Source of the DNA: Ruminococcus flavefaciens
Lineage (GTDB): Bacteria > Bacillota > Clostridia > Oscillospirales > Ruminococcaceae
Assembly (NCBI GenBank): GCA_902796705.1
Contig: CADBQF010000301.1
Coordinates: 1 to 8,609 of the forward strand
Length of the DNA: 8,609 nt
Reading direction: 5' to 3'
A program made the position numbers and the translations under genes. Position 1 is the first letter of the stretch. Each line of letters begins with the position of its first letter. This document shows positions 5,357-8,609 of this stretch, piece by piece. A model generated the notes under the pieces. That model was given only the letters and a program-made list of their open reading frames with translations. It had not been told where the DNA came from and did not search any database.

Positions 5357-6337
5357 TCAGCTCATCAGCATTATTGCATTGAGCAGGAGTACGATACCGT
5401 ATAATGAACCCATTGCTATAGTGCAGGTGATTATCGTTATCAGTATTATATTGAAAGGTCTTACACCGCCCATTGAAAAGGCAAGCTCCGGATCGAACAC
5501 TCCGTCGTGGCTGCTCGCTTTTATCTTCCGGACTGATCTCAGAGAATGCCGGAAATACAGCCAGTTTCCGAACAGACACAGGATTATGTGGCATATCCAG
5601 TCGAATGTTCCGCATACTTCCGCAAGTGTTTCGATATAATTCATATTATTATACACCATATCGGCTATATGCTTTGTGAGGAATCCGTCGTCTGCCATAT
5701 ATATCACGACCGACGGGATATTGAGTGCAATGCTCACGAATGTCGTTATCAACGCCCACAGCCACATTCTTCTGTTCGCAAAATAGAACGACGGGAATAT
5801 CAGGCAGGAGAGATTGAACGATATCTTCGAGCCGACATCTTTCATTCGCTTGAATATCGGGATATAATATATCGTATTCGTTCCGATGAACTGCGAGAGT
5901 TCACGGAGAGTCGCACCGCCCATGTCCTCATTGGGATCGAAACCGAGATAGCGGCGTGCTGTACCGAACTCGCTGTCGTCATCTTCGTCATACGTATCAG
6001 GTTCGGGACGGACTTCGAGATCTTCGGGACTTATCTGGATAGTCTTGTCTGAATCAAGATCAGCACCGCAGCGTGTACATTTATCATTGGCATTGCGGTT
6101 CGGAAAGTGGCAGACCGGGCAGATAACGAGAGCATTCTCGTCATGGCCGTGGGAGGTTTTCTGCTTGTCGCTCTCCCATTTCACACCCTCAGCATGGAGG
6201 AGGGAGTTAGCACATTTATTTTCTTTCATATAGCATATCCTGTGATGCGGAGAGCCGCATTCGGGACACACAACTATATCATCATCTTCGGTGAATACCT
6301 GACCGCAGGAGACGCATTTTTCGCCTGTGAAATCCAT
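5357..6337 (-). CDS. Membrane protein with RING-like and zinc-ribbon N-terminus (DUF2628-like C-terminus)
   Basis: This 326-aa protein has three parts. Residues 8-42 hold a prokaryotic RING-like zinc module (C8, C11, C24, C27, H32, C35, C42). Residues 73-90 hold a second zinc ribbon (C73, C76, C87, C90). After an acidic linker (about 102-122) the C-terminal half has about four hydrophobic segments near 172-187, 192-214, 240-262 and 294-322, with a GNWLYFRHSLRSVRKIK stretch that recalls the DUF2628 family. The zinc modules probably face the cytoplasm. I chose the ATG at 6337 because AAAGGAGG (6347-6354) lies 9 nt upstream; an upstream ATG at 6364 has no RBS. It has its own promoter and a terminator, so it is monocistronic. 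Function is unknown; membrane-tethered protein or nucleic acid binding is a guess. Confidence 0.8.
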   Translation of the reverse strand: MDFTGEKCVSCGQVFTEDDDIVVCPECGSPHHRICYMKENKCANSLLHAEGVKWESDKQKTSHGHDENALVICPVCHFPNRNANDKCTRCGADLDSDKTIQISPEDLEVRPEPDTYDEDDDSEFGTARRYLGFDPNEDMGGATLRELSQFIGTNTIYYIPIFKRMKDVGSKISFNLSCLIFPSFYFANRRMWLWALITTFVSIALNIPSVVIYMADDGFLTKHIADMVYNNMNYIETLAEVCGTFDWICHIILCLFGNWLYFRHSLRSVRKIKASSHDGVFDPELAFSMGGVRPFNIILITIITCTIAMGSLYGIVLLLNAIMLMS

Positions 6338-6346
6338 ATATATATG

Positions 6347-6354
6347 CCTCCTTT
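6347..6354 (-). promoter_or_regulatory. Ribosome binding site fixing the zinc-finger protein start
   Basis: AAAGGAGG on the minus strand, 9 nt before the ATG at 6337. It rules against the in-frame ATG at 6364, which would place this site inside the gene. Confidence 0.8.
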
Positions 6355-6375
6355 GAAAAAACATTTTACTTCTTT

Positions 6376-6405
6376 ATTATAACACGAATCGTCAGTTGAA
6401 ATCAA
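6376..6405 (-). promoter_or_regulatory. Promoter of the zinc-finger membrane protein gene
   Basis: On the minus strand TTGATT (6405-6400) and a perfect TATAAT (6381-6376) are 18 bp apart. The expected start of transcription is near 6369, giving a leader of about 30 nt with the RBS. The -10 is convincing; the -35 has two mismatches. Confidence 0.65.
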
Positions 6406-6500
6406 GAGTTTTTTACAAAAAGAAAAGAAAGAAGAAAAAGAACAAAAACGGCGAAGCCGTCAATAACGGGAGTCAAGAGGGACAATGTCCCTTTTGCAGG

Positions 6501-6549
6501 GGTGAACGAGGGGACAGAGTCCCCTAACAAGGTAGTAAAGCGGCGAAGC
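6501..6549. repeat. Dispersed repeat, inverted copy of 607-656
   Basis: The 49-bp element matches the reverse complement of 607-656 with about five mismatches and one gap. The central AGGGGAC/GTCCCCT stem is conserved and only its loop and flanks vary, which suggests that the hairpin is the constrained part. The two copies bracket the minus-strand genes from queH to the zinc-finger protein. Confidence 0.75.
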
Positions 6550-6641
6550 TACGCTTTACGGCCGGTCTGGACTTACTGACACTCAAGCAGAATATGCTTC
6601 AAATCCATAATTGCAGTGTCCATGCCGGGATATATTTGAAA

Positions 6642-6670
6642 TGTAGGGGCGGCGTTCCGCCGCTCCTACA
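6642..6670. repeat. 29-bp near-perfect palindrome (intergenic repeat)
   Basis: TGTAGGGGCGGCG (6642-6654) pairs over 13 bp with CGCCGCTCCTACA (6658-6670), with one G-U pair and a TTC loop. The core recurs at 5252-5265. Such TGTAGGGG palindromes look like small dispersed elements of the REP or MITE kind, from memory of related genomes. Confidence 0.75.
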
Positions 6671-6797
6671 GTCCATATCACGCCAATTATGCGTAAAAGC
6701 ATACACGGACTGCCAAAGTCAGCCCCTACAGAGTGGTCAAAATATACAATGCGGAGATATGATTTTTGTGTGATTTTACATATCTGTCCGAAAAATG

Positions 6798-6826
6798 TAG
6801 ACAAGCTTTCGGAAATAAGGTATAAT
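6798..6826 (+). promoter_or_regulatory. Promoter of the rsmD-coaD operon
   Basis: TAGACA (6798-6803, one mismatch from TTGACA) and a perfect TATAAT (6821-6826) are 17 bp apart. Transcription should start near 6833 and give a leader of about 65 nt. Confidence 0.75.
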
Positions 6827-6847
6827 AATAATACTATTAATATTTCT

Positions 6848-6877
6848 CCGGCTGTCGGGATATTCCCTTGCTGCCGG
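6848..6877 (+). other. Hairpin in the rsmD leader
   Basis: CCGGC (6848-6852) pairs with GCCGG (6873-6877) and encloses an inner GGGA/TCCC stem (6857-6860, 6864-6867). The structure ends just before the RBS. I do not recognise a known riboswitch or protein-binding leader, so it may simply be a stabilising fold. Confidence 0.35.
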
Positions 6878-6884
6878 TGATACA

Positions 6885-6889
6885 GGGAG
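6885..6889 (+). promoter_or_regulatory. Ribosome binding site setting the rsmD start
   Basis: GGGAG lies 8 nt before the ATG at 6898. The in-frame TTG at 6868 lacks such a site and would add ten residues not expected in the family. Confidence 0.8.
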
Positions 6890-6897
6890 TTTTTTTC

Positions 6898-7455
6898 ATG
6901 AGAGTTATTACAGGTTCAGCAAGAGGCAGACGCTTATCTGCTCCGGAAGGACTTGATGTCAGACCTACTACTGACAAGGTCAAAGAGGCAGTATTTTCCG
7001 CAGTCCAGTTCGAGCTGGAGGGTGCGGCAGTCCTCGATCTTTTCGCCGGAAGCGGTCAGCTCGGCATCGAAGCACTCAGCAGAGGTGCGGAACGTGCTGT
7101 ATTTGTGGACAGCTCACAGCGTGCTGTTCGCTGTATAAATGAGAATCTCCGGAATACCGGCTTTGTGCGTCAGTCAGAAGTAGTCAGCCGTGACAGCTAT
7201 GACTATATAAAACATACACGCTCACAGTTCGATATTATCATACTCGATCCGCCCTACAGACACAGCCATATCGATAACGTGCTTCCGTTCGCTGCCGCTA
7301 AGCTCAGGGACGGCGGTACTATAATCTGTGAGTACGAGGCAGAGGCAGATGAACCTGCTGTGCCGGAGGGACTCACGCTTCGCAAAACTTATCACTACGG
7401 AAAGATCAAGGTCTCGATACTTGACAGACCGGATACGGAGGAGGCAGAAGAATGA
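6898..7455 (+). CDS. rsmD: 16S rRNA (guanine(966)-N(2))-methyltransferase RsmD
   Basis: This 185-aa SAM-dependent enzyme methylates N2 of G966 (E. coli numbering) of 16S rRNA, in the small subunit near the P site. The protein opens with MRVITGSARGRRL, the usual family N-terminus, which supports the ATG at 6898. RPTTDKVKEAVF (22-33) is the family signature, DLFAGSG (47-53) is the SAM-binding motif I, and DPPY (117-120) is the N2-amino methylation motif IV. Length is typical. Its stop overlaps the coaD start as ATGA, the common rsmD-coaD arrangement of bacteria. A promoter at 6798-6826 and a short structured leader precede it. The last residues (DTEEAEE) are an acidic tail without an assigned role. 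Confidence 0.95.
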   Translation: MRVITGSARGRRLSAPEGLDVRPTTDKVKEAVFSAVQFELEGAAVLDLFAGSGQLGIEALSRGAERAVFVDSSQRAVRCINENLRNTGFVRQSEVVSRDSYDYIKHTRSQFDIIILDPPYRHSHIDNVLPFAAAKLRDGGTIICEYEAEADEPAVPEGLTLRKTYHYGKIKVSILDRPDTEEAEE

Positions 7456-7943
7456 GAAGAATTGCAGTCTGCCCCGGCAGTTTCGATCCGATAACACTCG
7501 GACATCTCGATATAATCACAAGAGCCTCTAAGCTGTTCGATAAGGTCATCGTCCTTATATCACGAAATGCCGGAAAAAGTCAGCCAAGTTTCACCGCTAC
7601 CGAAAGAATGCTCATGATAGAATCAGTCACCCATGACCTCGATAACGTCGTTATAGATATTCTCGACGGTCTCCTCGCTGACTATGTCCGCAATGTCGGT
7701 GCTATAGCCATTGTCAAGGGACTGCGTGCCGTGAGCGATTTCGAGTACGAATTCCAGATGGCACTCGCCAATAAAAAACTCTACGCCGGTGCGGAAACTG
7801 TCTTCCTTACCACCGCTGCGGAGAATATGTATCTCAGTTCGAGCGTCGTAAAACAGATCGCTTATTTCGGAGGCGATATAAGCCACTTCGTCCCGGAGAG
7901 CATACTTGATGATATTAAACAACGACTTATTAAAGAGAGGTAA
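7452..7943 (+). CDS. coaD: Phosphopantetheine adenylyltransferase CoaD
   Basis: This 163-aa enzyme transfers AMP from ATP to 4'-phosphopantetheine to make dephospho-CoA, the penultimate and regulated step of coenzyme A synthesis. It is a cytoplasmic nucleotidyltransferase-fold protein, normally a hexamer. PGSFDPITLGH (8-18) carries the TxGH nucleotide-binding motif with H18. KGLRAVSDFEYE (89-100) is the substrate-binding segment, and LSSSVVK (128-134) is the C-terminal ISSTxxR-type motif. Length is standard. The ATG overlaps the rsmD stop by the ATGA arrangement, so translation is probably coupled. The coiled-coil gene follows after 5 nt. Confidence 0.96.
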   Translation: MRRIAVCPGSFDPITLGHLDIITRASKLFDKVIVLISRNAGKSQPSFTATERMLMIESVTHDLDNVVIDILDGLLADYVRNVGAIAIVKGLRAVSDFEYEFQMALANKKLYAGAETVFLTTAAENMYLSSSVVKQIAYFGGDISHFVPESILDDIKQRLIKER

Positions 7944-7948
7944 TTACT

Positions 7949-8488
7949 ATGAGTATTGATGAGATCCTTGATGAGATGGACGAACTGCTGGACAAGGCTT
8001 CATCTGTGCCTTTTGCTCAGCATAAAAAAATAATCGACGGCGAACGTATGAGAGAGCTTATCAACGATGTCCGCCTCAATATGCCCCACGAGATGAAAGA
8101 GGCTAAGAAGATAGAGTTCGACTGCCAGCGTATACTCAATGAGGCTAAACTCAATGCAGAGGCTATTATCCGCAAGGCTGAAGACCGTGCCGCCCAGATA
8201 GTCTCCCGTGAGGCTATCGTCAATGAGGCTAAGAAAAAGGCTATCGATATGCTCACTAAGGCTCAGACCGCTTCACGCAACCTCCAGCAGAATGCAGCCG
8301 TTTCAGTGACGAGAATGCTCAGCGATACGGAAAATTATTACGCTAAGAACCTCCAGAATATCAAAGCCGTAAAAACAAGGATCAATACAGCTTTCGCCGC
8401 CTCCGGAGTGCAGTCCGTCCAGCCTCAGCCCCAGCAGGAATCCCCCCAGCCCCTCCAGAAACCTGCCAACTACAACCCCAACAAATAA
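7949..8488 (+). CDS. Coiled-coil protein, DivIVA/ATPase-stalk-like, downstream of coaD
   Basis: This 179-aa protein starts with a short helical segment (residues 1-20), then a long, highly charged Ala/Glu/Lys-rich coiled coil (about 45-145) and ends in a Gln/Pro-rich tail (about 155-175) that is probably disordered. There is no signal peptide or membrane segment. Such sequences are often auto-named V-type ATPase subunit H or F0 subunit b because of low-complexity helix, but no other ATPase genes are near, so I doubt that role. The pattern fits DivIVA-like scaffold proteins better, and my recollection is that coiled-coil proteins of this kind lie near coaD in other Gram-positives. ATG at 7949 follows GAGAGG. 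It is the third gene of the rsmD operon. Cell-envelope or division scaffolding is only inferred. Confidence 0.75.
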   Translation: MSIDEILDEMDELLDKASSVPFAQHKKIIDGERMRELINDVRLNMPHEMKEAKKIEFDCQRILNEAKLNAEAIIRKAEDRAAQIVSREAIVNEAKKKAIDMLTKAQTASRNLQQNAAVSVTRMLSDTENYYAKNLQNIKAVKTRINTAFAASGVQSVQPQPQQESPQPLQKPANYNPNK

Positions 8489-8490
8489 TA

Positions 8491-8506
8491 ACAGGTCTTT
8501 ACCTGT
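8491..8506 (+). repeat. Short hairpin directly after the coiled-coil gene
   Basis: ACAGGT (8491-8496) pairs with ACCTGT (8501-8506) around CTTT, 2 nt after the stop codon. No T tract follows, so it is a weak terminator candidate or an RNA 3'-end stabiliser ahead of the larger hairpin. Confidence 0.45.
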
Positions 8507-8524
8507 CAGATGATACGTACTTTT

Positions 8525-8563
8525 TGTGGGGGAAACCTTTCTGAGGAAAGGTTCTCCCCCACA
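8525..8563 (+). terminator. Long bulged hairpin ending the rsmD operon; also an intergenic repeat type
   Basis: Nine base pairs (8525-8533 with 8555-8563) and eight more (8534-8541 with 8546-8553) form a 17-bp stem with one bulged C (8554) and a TGAG loop. A C-rich and then T-rich stretch follows, ending CAAAGACTTTTA. It can end transcription of the operon although the T run is not immediate. Its GTGGGGGAAA start and CCCCCTTCC flank resemble a hairpin element that I remember as very common in Ruminococcus-like genomes. Confidence 0.6.
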
Positions 8564-8609
8564 CCCCCTTCCAAAGACTTTTAACATGAAATTTCCCCTG
8601 ACGGGACGC

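Larger units (their letters stand above)
6421..6797. other. Gene-free divergent region filled with hairpin repeats
   Basis: About 375 bp between the two divergent promoters hold no ORF with a good RBS or recognisable product. From left to right the stretch contains a purine-rich run (6420-6440) and perfect hairpins at 6448-6460 (ACGGC/GCCGT), 6478-6492 (AGGGAC/GTCCCT), 6509-6525 (AGGGGAC/GTCCCCT), 6535-6559 (GTAAAGCG/CGCTTTAC) and 6642-6670. After that lies a less structured AT-richer segment leading to the rsmD promoter. Each hairpin is short and GC-rich with a 3-9 nt loop and no T tract, so most look like mobile or dispersed intergenic elements rather than terminators. Confidence 0.7.

Noticed and set aside
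607..6549. Composite transposon bounded by inverted repeats
   Set aside because: No transposase or target-site duplication is visible and the enclosed genes are conserved housekeeping ones. The repeats are better seen as dispersed intergenic elements.
6583..6804. 73-codon minus-strand frame in the divergent region
   Set aside because: It runs through the 29-bp palindrome and the rsmD -35, has no good RBS, and its translation resembles no protein I know.
6848..6897. Riboswitch in the rsmD leader
   Set aside because: Only about 65 nt of leader with a simple nested hairpin and no known riboswitch sequence signature.
7949..8488. V-type or F-type ATPase subunit
   Set aside because: Similarity would rest only on Ala/Glu/Lys-rich helix; there is no membrane anchor and no other ATPase gene near.

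Overview
The window is a compact bacterial chromosomal segment that looks like a low-to-mid GC gut Clostridia, most likely Ruminococcus or a close relative in the Oscillospiraceae. This rests on the protein families, the strong AGGAGG ribosome binding sites, the firmicute-type gene order (PLP decarboxylase, holB, ricT), the TTGACA/TATAAT promoters and the GC-rich hairpin repeats between genes. The genus is an inference from memory of similar sequences, not from a search.

Minus-strand block (1-6337), read right to left. A membrane protein with two zinc-binding modules (6337-5357) has its own promoter (6376-6405) and ends at a hairpin (5300-5323). Next comes an almost perfect promoter (5167-5195) carrying two GAACA-N2-TGTTY palindromes that resemble Gram-positive LexA (SOS) boxes. 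It faces six tightly packed genes: a 77-aa helical protein, a 98-aa sigma-region-4-only protein, an Orn/Lys/Arg decarboxylase-family enzyme, the DNA polymerase III delta' subunit (holB), ricT and queH. After a 183-bp gap filled with repeats come ybaK and the first 17 codons of a probable exported or membrane-anchored protein cut by the window edge.

Divergent region (6365-6897). About 400 bp without a gene holds a run of GC-rich hairpins. One of them is an inverted copy of the repeat at 607-656. The region ends with the rsmD promoter.

Plus-strand block (6898-8488). rsmD, coaD and a coiled-coil protein of 179 aa form an operon (ATGA overlap, then a 5-nt gap), closed by a long bulged hairpin at 8525-8563.

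Most genes are housekeeping: tRNA quality control (YbaK), queuosine synthesis (QueH), Fe-S/RNA processing (RicT), clamp loading (HolB), rRNA methylation (RsmD) and CoA synthesis (CoaD). The most interesting point is that the clamp-loader subunit and its neighbours seem to sit behind a possibly damage-responsive promoter together with a small sigma-like regulator pair. The zinc-finger membrane protein and the coiled-coil gene after coaD are the other poorly understood items. I see no rRNA, tRNA, CRISPR array or transposase.
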